DNA of 41,106 nt from an uncultured Lachnospiraceae bacterium (GTDB taxonomy: Bacteria; Bacillota; Clostridia; Lachnospirales; Lachnospiraceae). The notes under the pieces were generated by a model. That model saw only the letters and a list, made by a program, of their open reading frames with translations. It had not been told where the DNA came from and did no database searches. Made by a program: the position numbers and the translations under genes. The stretch lies in the NCBI GenBank assembly GCA_947593735.1, contig CANQDT010000022.1, forward strand, positions 1-41,106, written 5' to 3'. Positions 7,750 to 14,824 of the stretch are shown in pieces; within the stretch, counting starts at the first letter, position 1; each line of letters begins with the position of its first letter.

Positions 7750-8619
7750 CTATTCCTTTCCCCGTAATTGAAATAAAAACGGTTCAAATTCCACTCCGTC
7801 ATTGCGGTCCGTCCCGTTCTGCCACGATACCGCCACCGCGTCCCGGATAAACTCCGCCGCCATGGCGATCACGTCTTTGAGGTCCCTTCCGAGCGCCATG
7901 CCGCCGCAGATGACAGACGCGAACAGATCCCCCGTCCCGGAATAGCTTCCATGGAAAAAGCTGTCGCTTACATCGGTCCGCACTTCCGTATATACGCCGT
8001 TCTCCTTGATACAGTTGCAAAAATAAGACAATCCTCTCTCGTCGTCCCGGTTCCGGATCCCTGTAATGATCGGAACGCGGACGCCCATTTGGATCAGCCG
8101 GTCCATGATCGCCTCGATCTGTTCGGACAGCGCTTCCCCTTTCCGGTTCCGGACTTCCTCATAATCCATCCCGGTCAGGATACACGCCTCCGTCAGATTC
8201 GGCGTGACGACATCCGCATGCGCGGCAAGCTCCCGCATTTTCCGGATCAATTCCGCGTCCGCCGTCTTATAAGGCTTCCCGTCGTCTCCGAGGACCGGAT
8301 CCACCAGCGTCCATACGCCGTCCCGGGAAAACCGCTTCTGAAAGAGAAGCACTTTTTCAACCTGGTCGCTGTGGGACAAAAATCCGGTATAAATGCCGTC
8401 GAACGTAAATCCCTGTTTTTCCCACTCGTCCATAATGGACTCCATGTGGGACGTATAATCATCCATATAATAGCTGTCATATCCGGTCTGGTTGGACAGG
8501 ATCGCTGTCGGGAGCGGACATGCCTGCACGCCCATCGCCGCCAGAACCGGGATCGTCGCGGTCAGGGAGCATTTCCCAAACCCGGACAAATCATTGATCG
8601 CCGCTATTCGTTTTCCCAT
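7750..8619 (-). CDS. Pyridoxamine/pyridoxal kinase (PdxY-like, ribokinase superfamily)
   Basis: The 289-residue protein is a vitamin B6 kinase that would phosphorylate pyridoxal-type substrates for PLP salvage. Signs are the opening RIAAINDLSGFGKCSLTA, typical of the PdxK/PdxY/ThiD branch, VDPVLGDDGK at about residues 106-115, TPNLTEA at 139-145, and the anion-hole motif SGTGD with catalytic Asp231. Related enzymes act on hydroxymethylpyrimidine, so substrate is inferred from similarity. GAAGGAA lies upstream of ATG 8619. It is the first gene of the unit that continues into rsmD and coaD; a promoter is seen at 8672-8700. Confidence 0.88.
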   Translation of the reverse strand: MGKRIAAINDLSGFGKCSLTATIPVLAAMGVQACPLPTAILSNQTGYDSYYMDDYTSHMESIMDEWEKQGFTFDGIYTGFLSHSDQVEKVLLFQKRFSRDGVWTLVDPVLGDDGKPYKTADAELIRKMRELAAHADVVTPNLTEACILTGMDYEEVRNRKGEALSEQIEAIMDRLIQMGVRVPIITGIRNRDDERGLSYFCNCIKENGVYTEVRTDVSDSFFHGSYSGTGDLFASVICGGMALGRDLKDVIAMAAEFIRDAVAVSWQNGTDRNDGVEFEPFLFQLRGKE

Positions 8620-8671
8620 AAATCTGTTCCTTCGTTTTTTTCATGCGTTTTTCAATAAATGCAACACTCCC

Positions 8672-8700
8672 ATTAAATCATATTTTTCTCCGCTTGTAAA
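8672..8700 (-). promoter_or_regulatory. Promoter of the kinase-rsmD-coaD operon
   Basis: TTTACA (8695-8700), a 17-base spacer and TTTAAT (8672-8677) preceded by TGA, an extended -10. It lies about 50 bases upstream of the kinase start codon. Confidence 0.6.
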
Positions 8701-8721
8701 GAGAGCGGATACGGCAAACAA

Positions 8722-8757
8722 GGAGCCGCCGCGCGAATTTCTCCGCGCGGCGGCTCC
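8722..8757 (-). terminator. GC-rich hairpin ending the sigma/anti-sigma operon
   Basis: A perfect 14-pair stem (8722-8735 with 8744-8757) around an 8-base loop lies about 35 bases past the anti-sigma stop codon. The minus-strand tail is only modestly T-rich (TTGTTTGCC), so termination efficiency is uncertain. Confidence 0.6.
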
Positions 8758-8793
8758 ATCCTTCCGGCTGTCCTTATGGATCCGGAAAAGTTT

Positions 8794-9549
8794 CTAGTTA
8801 TCCTGAATCATCTTCTTCGCTATTTCGACCAGATCCTCCCTGTCCAGCGCTCCGTCTGACTGAAGCAATCCATACCGGATCCCGTCCTTTTCAAATGCCG
8901 CGCACTGAACCGTGCGCACCGTTACTTTCGGCATTCCATAAGAAAACACAAGCGCGCCGCTCTCCTCGAGCTTTTTGTCCTCCTCGGTCATCTCATAATC
9001 CGGAGGTACGAGTTTGTTCTGATAGGACTCATAATAAATCGCGACCTCGTCCACCGTATCCGCGATCTCCCCGCTGAGCGGCATCGGAACGGCAGTTTTC
9101 TCCACGTCCAGGTCGATCTCGTCCTCCGCGTTCCGATACCGGCAGGAAAGAGAGTTGAACGTTTCGATCGTCGTTCCCTCTTTATCGGTACTTTTGTTGT
9201 GCACGACAGAGGCGTCCTGAAACTCATATCCGTCTCCGAGCGTCTCCGGCAGGATCGGGACGAATCCGATCTCCTTCCTGCATTCCTCCTCCGTCGGAAG
9301 CGCCGTATATTCCGGTGTGCTGCTGCTTCCTCCGTAAATTGACGCGATGATATTGCTTCCCGCTTTCGCGCTCACGCCCAATATAAGCGCCGCGGCGCAC
9401 GCGATCACAACCAGTTTCCCTGTCCGATTTCTTTTCATCATTTCCTCTCTTTCCGGCAACGCTCCGAGCGTCCGTTCCCGGATCCGCTCTTTCGTTTCCT
9501 GATCCAGTTTAATTTGATTCACAATGTCCCGTAAATTGTCCCGGTTCAT
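8794..9549 (-). CDS. Membrane-anchored anti-sigma factor (DUF4367-like outer domain)
   Basis: The product has about 251 residues. Residues 1-45 are charged and helical and would face the cytoplasm to hold the sigma factor. A single membrane segment follows (KLVVIACAAALILGVSAKAG). The remaining 180 residues lie outside and open with a P-x-LPETLGDGYEF-type stretch seen in DUF4367-like domains of such regulators. No zinc anti-sigma motif (HxxxCxxC) is seen. ATG 9549 is chosen because GAGGG lies just upstream; an ATG at 9567 is possible. It overlaps the sigma gene by about 41 bases, so translation is likely coupled. Sensing of envelope stress is inferred from the architecture. Confidence 0.8.
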   Translation of the reverse strand: MNRDNLRDIVNQIKLDQETKERIRERTLGALPEREEMMKRNRTGKLVVIACAAALILGVSAKAGSNIIASIYGGSSSTPEYTALPTEEECRKEIGFVPILPETLGDGYEFQDASVVHNKSTDKEGTTIETFNSLSCRYRNAEDEIDLDVEKTAVPMPLSGEIADTVDEVAIYYESYQNKLVPPDYEMTEEDKKLEESGALVFSYGMPKVTVRTVQCAAFEKDGIRYGLLQSDGALDREDLVEIAKKMIQDN

Positions 9550-10045
9550 ATTCGCACCCTCTTTCATATTCCAGCTTTAATTGATCTCGCGCATATTGCA
9601 GCCGCTTTCTCACGCAGGCGGGCGATACGCGCAGCATTTCCGCGATCTCCTCCGTCTTGTAACCGTACAGGTAATACAGCATCAATACTTCTTTGTATTT
9701 CTGCCTGAGGCTGACCAGGTCCGCCAGGATCCCGCTCTCTGTCTCATCCGCGCAATAGTCGCGCAGGTCGTCCAGATTGATATGGGTATGGCGGATCCGG
9801 AACCGCTGTATATCTTTGCATACATTCGTCGCCACCCGGAGCAGCCACGCCTTTTTGTGCTCTTCCTCGTGAAACTCGCCTGTATACTGTATATATTTTA
9901 AAAACGTTTCCGACACCGCGTCTTCCGCGTCCGCCCTGTTTCCCAGCAAAACCATGCAAAGCCGGAACAACATGTCGCTATAATTTTCGACAGTCTCTTC
10001 TGTTTCCTGCTCAGTCGGCCGAACTGATCGTTTCATTGTTTCCAT
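9509..10045 (-). CDS. RNA polymerase ECF-type sigma factor
   Basis: The 178-residue protein has the two-domain layout of ECF sigma-70 factors. Region 2 is at about residues 22-55 (MLFRLCMVLLGNRADAEDAV and onward), and region 4 is near the C-terminus, with the helix-turn-helix YGYKTEEIAEMLRVSPACVR. It would direct RNA polymerase to a small regulon. AAAGGAG precedes ATG 10045 closely; ATG 10036 is the alternative start. The anti-sigma gene overlaps its end. I could not identify a convincing promoter; a 10-base palindrome ATACGCGTAT lies at 10075-10084 upstream. Such genes usually control their own operon, but this is not shown here. Confidence 0.92.
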   Translation of the reverse strand: METMKRSVRPTEQETEETVENYSDMLFRLCMVLLGNRADAEDAVSETFLKYIQYTGEFHEEEHKKAWLLRVATNVCKDIQRFRIRHTHINLDDLRDYCADETESGILADLVSLRQKYKEVLMLYYLYGYKTEEIAEMLRVSPACVRKRLQYARDQLKLEYERGCEYEPGQFTGHCESN

Positions 10046-10139
10046 CAACTCCTTTCACTATAAACACGTTTCTCATACGCGTATTGTGACATACCTCATC
10101 CGGAAAAACATTTTCTGCCTGTCCTGCTGCCTTTACAGC

Positions 10140-10203
10140 AAAAAAAAGCCGGACGTCGGGTAGGGCGATGAATGATCCTTCATCGTCCTACCCGACGTCC
10201 GGC
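10140..10203 (-). terminator. Strong intrinsic terminator after the PPC-domain gene
   Basis: A 25-pair stem (10148-10172 with 10179-10203, one G-T pair) around the 6-base loop TGATCC is followed on the minus strand by eight T residues. It begins 18 bases after the stop at 10221. Confidence 0.93.
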
Positions 10204-10220
10204 ATGGATGCAGCATCCTG

Positions 10221-10640
10221 TCAGAATTCGATCAGATTCAGCCCGATCTCCTCACTGAATCTGCGCCCCGCCTTTCCGTCAATCACGCGGATCACAATCT
10301 CGGACGTCGCGCTCACGATCGCCTGGTTCAGATGCCCGCCGAAGACATTGCCTTTGCCGTCGCCCACGCTCATATGGACATGAAGATAGGCGTTTCCATC
10401 CTGGCGCGTAAGCGTGCCGGTCAGGGAAACGATCTCAAAAGTGCCCTGAAACCGGTTCGCGTGGTACTGCTTCGCCTCCGGCTCGAATACGCCGGTCGTC
10501 ACATCATTGACCGCGCCGAGCCCGCTGATCTCCGCCAGCTGTATCTGCTCTTTCTCCGCCACCTCGATCAGCTTCCCGCAAATGTCCTCCTTCGGATCCA
10601 ACCGTACGAGGATGGTATCTCCAAATCGCCTGTATTCCAT
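10221..10640 (-). CDS. PPC domain (DUF296) protein, possible DNA-binding
   Basis: The 139-residue single-domain protein fits the PPC/DUF296 family. These form trimers, and the domain is found in plant AT-hook proteins and as small bacterial proteins of unclear role. The family signature is present: LAEISGLGAVNDV, the metal-site histidines H87 and H89 (LHVHMSVGDGKGNVFGGHL) and H103, and the C-terminal FSEEIGLNLIEF. AAAGGGG lies eight bases before ATG 10640. It is 114 bases downstream of rfbC with no terminator between, so the two may be co-transcribed. DNA binding is inferred from the family name and not demonstrated for bacterial members. Confidence 0.85.
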   Translation of the reverse strand: MEYRRFGDTILVRLDPKEDICGKLIEVAEKEQIQLAEISGLGAVNDVTTGVFEPEAKQYHANRFQGTFEIVSLTGTLTRQDGNAYLHVHMSVGDGKGNVFGGHLNQAIVSATSEIVIRVIDGKAGRRFSEEIGLNLIEF

Positions 10641-10754
10641 TGTCCTGTCCCCTTTCTGTTCTCCTTATTTTTTGTTCCCGCTCCTTACATCCGTTAAGGA
10701 TTCGCCGCCGCGTACCGGAACGCCCGTCGGCAAAAGCCGCGGAAACGGCAGCTT

Positions 10755-11309
10755 TTATGAATAGAAAAATGTCCCGAACGGCGGATGACGCCTGTCCTTA
10801 TCGCTGAGTAAAATTTCGCAGTCCGGGAGGATCGGCCACCGGATACCGACAGTTGTGTCGTCCCACGCAAAGCCTCCCTCGTCAGCCGGATCGTACAGAT
10901 TGGTGCATTGATATACGAAAGAAGCCGTTTCGGACAGCACAAGGAAGCCGTGCGCGAAGCCCTCCGGGATATAAAACTGATTTTTCTTTTCCGCGCTCAG
11001 CGTAACACCGTACCACCTGCCGCACGTCGCGCTCCGCTCCCGGAGATCCACCGCGACGTCAAACACTTCCCCGCTGGTGACCCGGACCAGTTTTCCCTGC
11101 GGCTTCCGCTTCTGAAAATGCATACCGCGCAGGACGCCTTTGCGGGAAAAGGATTCGTTGTTCTGGACAAATTCCATCGTCAGCCCGGCGTCAAAAAACT
11201 CTTTTTTGTTATAAGTTTCGAGAAAATAGCCCCGATGGTCGCCGTATACGGTCGGCTCGATCACGTACAGCCCTTCGATCGGCGTTTTTTGAAATTGAAA
11301 TTTGCCCAT
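10755..11309 (-). CDS. rfbC: dTDP-4-dehydrorhamnose 3,5-epimerase
   Basis: The 184-residue cupin enzyme epimerises dTDP-4-keto-6-deoxyglucose in dTDP-L-rhamnose synthesis for cell-surface polysaccharide. It shows the substrate-binding GDHRGYFLETYN, catalytic His64 in VLRGMHFQ, FYIPEGFAHGFLVL, the Tyr133 region FVYQCTNLY, and SDKDRRHPPF with the second catalytic-dyad Asp. AAGGAG precedes ATG 11309. No rfbA, rfbB or rfbD lies in the window, so the other pathway genes must be elsewhere. The promoter and a duplicated leader segment lie just upstream. Confidence 0.95.
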   Translation of the reverse strand: MGKFQFQKTPIEGLYVIEPTVYGDHRGYFLETYNKKEFFDAGLTMEFVQNNESFSRKGVLRGMHFQKRKPQGKLVRVTSGEVFDVAVDLRERSATCGRWYGVTLSAEKKNQFYIPEGFAHGFLVLSETASFVYQCTNLYDPADEGGFAWDDTTVGIRWPILPDCEILLSDKDRRHPPFGTFFYS

Positions 11310-11315
11310 TTTTCC

Positions 11316-11350
11316 GCTCCTTATCCTGCGCGGTTCTCCAATCTCATTTT
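11316..11350. repeat. Imperfect direct repeat, copy 1 (rfbC leader)
   Basis: This 35-base segment matches 11381-11415 at 31 of 35 positions. On the minus strand it reads as a mini-frame ATG...GAGAACCGCGCAGGATAA running into the AAGGAG site of rfbC. Confidence 0.8.
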
Positions 11351-11380
11351 TTCGTAGCCCGCATCGCCGCAGATCAGCCG

Positions 11381-11415
11381 GCTCCTTATCCCGCGCGGTT
11401 CTCTGACCTCATTTT
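11381..11415. repeat. Imperfect direct repeat, copy 2 (rfbC promoter/leader)
   Basis: The second copy lies 65 bases from the first. It again contains an eight-codon mini-frame ending in TAAGGAG, but its ATG lies within the promoter -10 box, so this copy is unlikely to be translated from that promoter. Confidence 0.8.
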
Positions 11416-11439
11416 ATCACAGCAAAATATGGAATACAA
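11411..11439 (-). promoter_or_regulatory. Probable promoter of rfbC
   Basis: TTGTAT (11434-11439), a 17-base spacer and TAAAAT (11411-11416) with an extended -10 TGA. The leader to the rfbC ATG would be about 95 bases. Confidence 0.5.
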
Positions 11440-11457
11440 GTTTTATTCCCCGCTGGT

Positions 11458-11479
11458 CACTGTCAGGAAAGCACTGTCA
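11458..11479. repeat. Direct repeat CACTGTCA with 14-base period
   Basis: CACTGTCA occurs at 11458-11465 and 11472-11479, about 55-75 bases upstream of the predicted rfbC start site. It could be an activator site or chance. Confidence 0.4.
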
Positions 11480-11519
11480 AGCTTTCGATTGTATACCACT
11501 CCTGTCGCTTGTCAGACCT

Positions 11520-12509
11520 TTATTCCTTCGTGGCATACTGCCGGATATATTGGCTGGCGGCCTCGGCGGTCAGTTCAAATCTTCTCTGGAGTTTTTGCTG
11601 TATACGTCCTTTTGGGACATTTTCTTCAAGATTATCCAAAATGAAGATTTGGATGCCCTGTTGGATACCCAACTGGATCCCCTCCTCTTTTCCCTCCAAT
11701 ATCATGTCTTCTATTGCCTTACACATATCGACTACCTCCTCTTTTGAGTGGTTAATATAGTTCATGATTTTATCGGACGCTGTCAGAGCGGCAATTACCT
11801 CAACAGCGTCGCGGGGCAGCTGATGATAACGTTCGTTTCGCTCTATCAGCTGTCGCATTTCATCTTTGCTCGATTCGCAGGACAGTAATTGAAAGACTTC
11901 TTTTATGTCCGTGCGAAATTTTTCATAATCCCGGATACGCCTTACCTCAAGCAGATTAATGGAATAGTTGTTTTGTATGTAGGGATGCAGTTCCGCCGGG
12001 ACCCGCCGCATATCCAGCATCTCTGCCAGATTTTTTGGTCCATTCCAGGAATCTTTGCCATAATATAGGATCAAATTTACCACTGGTGTGAGCAATTCAC
12101 CATTTTCAAGCCCAGACAGAAATTCATCCGGGATAATCTTTCCGTCGTCTGTTTCAGCCTGTCGTTTCTTTTTCTTCGCTGCGGCACTGATCTGATTGAC
12201 ATAAGACAGAGCATTATACAGCATGTCTCTGACAGGCATACCATAATCAACAAAGGTTTGATTCTCTATTCCAAGAAGGAAAAAGACCGTGCCCTCCCTC
12301 TGTGCCGCAGCCAGGACATCGCGTATCCGCTCGATCGGATATTGTTTCTTCCTGTTTTCTGTAATCAGAAAATTTTCTATGGGGCTTTTGGTTTCAAGTT
12401 CTTCTGCCTGTATCTCATTCTTTCCGGCGAAACAATAGTAGTTGAAAATATCAGCCAGCCGTTCCTTATCCTCGAAGTATTTTTTTAATGCTATGTCCGG
12501 TACTCCCAT
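11520..12509 (-). CDS. Rpn family recombination-promoting nuclease / PD-(D/E)XK transposase-like protein
   Basis: The 329-residue product fits the Rpn/YhgA-like group. Signs are an N-terminal KKYFEDKERLADIFNYYCFAG block carrying the first conserved Asp, FFLLGIENQTFVDYGMPVR at about residues 76-94 holding the E-x-Q part of the PD-(D/E)XK nuclease core, YNALSYVNQISA, a LILYYGKDSWNGP block, and a C-terminal EGKEEGIQLGIQQGIQ repeat typical of these proteins. Family members are Mg-dependent DNA nucleases that raise recombination and often occur in many copies per genome. AAGGAGGGTGA precedes ATG 12509. The gene is visibly richer in A+T than its neighbours, consistent with acquisition. No inverted terminal repeats were found, so mobility is not supported. 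Confidence 0.85.
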   Translation of the reverse strand: MGVPDIALKKYFEDKERLADIFNYYCFAGKNEIQAEELETKSPIENFLITENRKKQYPIERIRDVLAAAQREGTVFFLLGIENQTFVDYGMPVRDMLYNALSYVNQISAAAKKKKRQAETDDGKIIPDEFLSGLENGELLTPVVNLILYYGKDSWNGPKNLAEMLDMRRVPAELHPYIQNNYSINLLEVRRIRDYEKFRTDIKEVFQLLSCESSKDEMRQLIERNERYHQLPRDAVEVIAALTASDKIMNYINHSKEEVVDMCKAIEDMILEGKEEGIQLGIQQGIQIFILDNLEENVPKGRIQQKLQRRFELTAEAASQYIRQYATKE

Positions 12510-12557
12510 TCACCCTCCTTATTATTACACATTTCCGAAGTAATTGCAATGTTTTAA

Positions 12558-12578
12558 AACTGTAAATAATTTACAGTT
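12558..12578. promoter_or_regulatory. Palindrome AACTGTAAAT-A-ATTTACAGTT, candidate operator
   Basis: Perfect 10-base arms surround a single central A, about 50 bases upstream of the Rpn gene start. The position and symmetry suit a dimeric regulator; it could also be a hairpin in a transcript. The regulator is not recognised. Confidence 0.45.
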
Positions 12579-12732
12579 CATATTATGTAATATTTTGTAA
12601 AATTTGTCAATCTGTATCTTTCAAAAATAGAATATCCATATGTGCATGGCAATGGACGACAAAAAAATGATCCTCCAAGCCCCGCTGCAGTATTTCCAAC
12701 GGCAGGTCAAGGTAGCGAAAAGCAGCTCTTTA

Positions 12733-12741
12733 TGATATAAT
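12733..12741 (+). promoter_or_regulatory. Extended -10 promoter of the M20 hydrolase gene
   Basis: TGATATAAT is a perfect extended -10 element on the plus strand, about 97 bases before the start codon. The -35 region is not recognisable, which extended -10 promoters tolerate. Confidence 0.55.
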
Positions 12742-12837
12742 CATGTCACAGGAATAATTAAGAAAGAAAACGTATCCGGCAGAACATATTTTTCAAAATG
12801 GTTTGTGCCTGAGCAATACAGAGGAGGGGATATTGTT

Positions 12838-14013
12838 ATGAATTATTTTGACCGCGCGCGGGAACTGCGCGAAGAATTGCTTGAAAACCGCCGTTATTTC
12901 CATACCAATGCGGAAACGGGGCTTCATCTGCCGAAAGCCAGGGCATATGTGATGAAAAAGCTGAGCGAATACGGTCTGGAGCCGCAGGAATGCGGGGAGG
13001 GCGTCACTGCCGTCCTCGGGCACGGAGGCAGGACGATCCTGCTCCGGGCGGATATGGACGCGCTTCCCATGCCGGAAGAGAGCGGTCTGCCCTTTGCCTG
13101 CCCCACCGGGAAACAGGCGCACGCCTGCGGGCATGACCTCCACGCCGCGATGCTTCTGACCGCCGCCAAACTGCTGAAAGAAGACGAACATTCCCTGAAC
13201 GGAACCGTAAAGTTTATGTTTCAGCCCGCGGAAGAAACATTTGAGGGCAGCCGGAATATGATCGAACACGGGATACTGGAGGATCCGAAACCGGACGCCG
13301 CCCTCGCGTACCATGTAAGCCCCGGCAGGCTTCCGATCGGAACGTATCTTTATAATGATTCCAGCGCCATGATGTTCTCTGTCGATACATTTGAAATCCA
13401 CATCCAGGGCAGGGGCAGCCACGGCGCGTATCCTCATCTGTCCATTGACCCCATCAATATCGGGGTGCATATCCATCTCGCGCTGCAGGAACTGATCGCC
13501 AGGGAATGTGATCCGTCCGACGCCTGCCTGCTCACCATCGGGCAGTTCAGCGCCGGCGCGGCGGCGAACATCATCCCGGACGACGCCGTGCTGAAAGGCT
13601 CCATGCGCACAAATAAAAAAGAGGCGCGCGAAAAGCTGACGCGCCGCCTGCGGGAAGTTGCGGAAGCCACAGCCGCCGTCTACGGGGGCTGTGCCAATGT
13701 GATCTTTACGTGCAGCGTACCGACGCTGGTATGCGACGGCACGCTGACAAAAGAAATCGTAAGCTATATGGATGAGCTGCCGGTCCCGGGCGCCGTCGGA
13801 TATCCCGGCGTCGCCGCCAGCGCATCGGAAGACTTCGCCCTCATCGCGGAACGCGTTCCATCCGCTTTCCTGTATCTGTCCGCCGGTTATCCGGACGAGC
13901 GGGGCGATCACCCCGCCCACAATCCAAACGTCCAGTTCAACGAGGACGTCCTGCCCATCGGGGCGGCATATCTGGCGCACAGCGCAAAGCGGTGGCTTGA
14001 GGAACACGCGTAA
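12838..14013 (+). CDS. M20 family metallo-amidohydrolase (N-acyl-amino-acid deacylase type)
   Basis: The 391-residue protein belongs to the M20D branch that includes hippurate and N-acyl-amino-acid hydrolases. The dimetal site is visible: C97 and H99 in HACGHDLHAA, E133 in FQPAEETFEG, H159 in AYHV, and a late AHNPNVQFNE histidine. A central dimerisation domain begins at about residue 180 (IHIQGRGSHGAYPHLSIDPI). It would release amino acids from N-acyl conjugates; the substrate cannot be told from sequence. GAGGAGGGG lies eight bases before ATG 12838, which is preferred to the in-frame extension. It stands alone on the plus strand and converges on the kinase-like gene, with ten bases between stops. 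Confidence 0.9.
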   Translation: MNYFDRARELREELLENRRYFHTNAETGLHLPKARAYVMKKLSEYGLEPQECGEGVTAVLGHGGRTILLRADMDALPMPEESGLPFACPTGKQAHACGHDLHAAMLLTAAKLLKEDEHSLNGTVKFMFQPAEETFEGSRNMIEHGILEDPKPDAALAYHVSPGRLPIGTYLYNDSSAMMFSVDTFEIHIQGRGSHGAYPHLSIDPINIGVHIHLALQELIARECDPSDACLLTIGQFSAGAAANIIPDDAVLKGSMRTNKKEAREKLTRRLREVAEATAAVYGGCANVIFTCSVPTLVCDGTLTKEIVSYMDELPVPGAVGYPGVAASASEDFALIAERVPSAFLYLSAGYPDERGDHPAHNPNVQFNEDVLPIGAAYLAHSAKRWLEEHA

Positions 14014-14023
14014 CGAAAACGGG

Positions 14024-14779
14024 TCAGTCCAGATCCATAACCTGGATCCAGCGGGTGAGAAGTTCCCGTTCTTCCGGTATCCCGAGCGTCAGCCGCGCCG
14101 CCGCTACGATCGGGATCCAGGACTGGACGTTCCGTTTGGAGATCCCGGACTCCGCGCAGAAATACCGGATATATTGATCCGCGTTTTCCTGGGAAGAATG
14201 CAGCGCGAGCAGCACAAAGGTATTGGCGGCGTCGGCGCTTGCGTTGCCTCTCGTCGCGTTGACCCAGTTCAGTACATAAACCTGATTCCCGGAAATCATG
14301 ATATTTTTCGGTTCCAGGCTCCCATGGCACAGCTTGACGTGCCGTTTAACGCTGTCTAGATAGGACAGCAGGTCGTATTTGGTGATATCGTCGAGGCTGG
14401 CAAGCTCCGTCACCTGCCGGCGGAGGCGGTTCCGGTATTCATGGAATAAGGGAACCTGGATGTGGTTGATCTCATTTTGGATCTGCGCCATCTGTTTCAG
14501 ATACTGCTCTGTTTTCTCCGGATTCCGCTCCATCAGTTCTTCCAGCGTTTCTCCCTCGACAAGCTCCATGACGATCGCCCATTTCCCGTCAAAAATGTCG
14601 ATCGACAAAATGTCCGGTACGCTGAAATTAAATTCCAGTTCCTCCACCCGCGCGTGAGTCAGCGCCTCCCGCAGTGCTTTCGTTTTGCTGTGGGGGTGGT
14701 GGAATACTTTGATTGCTTTTCCGTCCTGCTCATATACGTCCGCGGCGGTTCCCTCCGCGATCAAATTCTTCAAGATCAT
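14024..14779 (-). CDS. Aminoglycoside-phosphotransferase-fold protein, predicted pseudokinase
   Basis: The 251-residue protein has the APH/choline-kinase fold: a nucleotide loop AEGTAADVY at residues 8-16, the beta-3 lysine in KAIKVF (K24), a helix with REAL...EEL, a hinge IVMELVEGETLEEL, and the catalytic-loop block at 152-161. In active relatives that block reads HGD-x4-N; here it is CHGSLEPKNIM, with Ser154 in place of the catalytic Asp. The later metal-binding Asp, normally in IDW, is Asn171 in VLNWVNATRGN. Both changes are read directly from the codons (AGC and AAC). The protein is therefore predicted to be inactive as a kinase, though it may still bind a ligand. GGAGGG precedes ATG 14779. 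It follows adhE by 45 bases without a terminator and is likely co-transcribed with it. Confidence 0.8.
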   Translation of the reverse strand: MILKNLIAEGTAADVYEQDGKAIKVFHHPHSKTKALREALTHARVEELEFNFSVPDILSIDIFDGKWAIVMELVEGETLEELMERNPEKTEQYLKQMAQIQNEINHIQVPLFHEYRNRLRRQVTELASLDDITKYDLLSYLDSVKRHVKLCHGSLEPKNIMISGNQVYVLNWVNATRGNASADAANTFVLLALHSSQENADQYIRYFCAESGISKRNVQSWIPIVAAARLTLGIPEERELLTRWIQVMDLD

Positions 14780-14824
14780 ACTGATACCCTCCTTTTGACA
14801 TTCCTGCTCCGGTCAATCGCCAGA

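Larger units (their letters stand above)
12510..12837. other. AT-rich intergenic region between Rpn gene and M20 hydrolase
   Basis: This 328-base divergent region holds the palindrome at 12558-12578, several TGTAAA/TTTACA half-sites and the M20 promoter. A short plus-strand frame of 31 codons (12640-12735, MCMAMDDKKMILQ...) has no ribosome site and is probably not a gene. No other coding signal is seen. Confidence 0.6.

Noticed and set aside
12793..14007. 404-codon minus-strand frame opposite the M20 hydrolase
   Set aside because: Shadow of the M20 gene, which has conserved metal ligands and a proper ribosome site.
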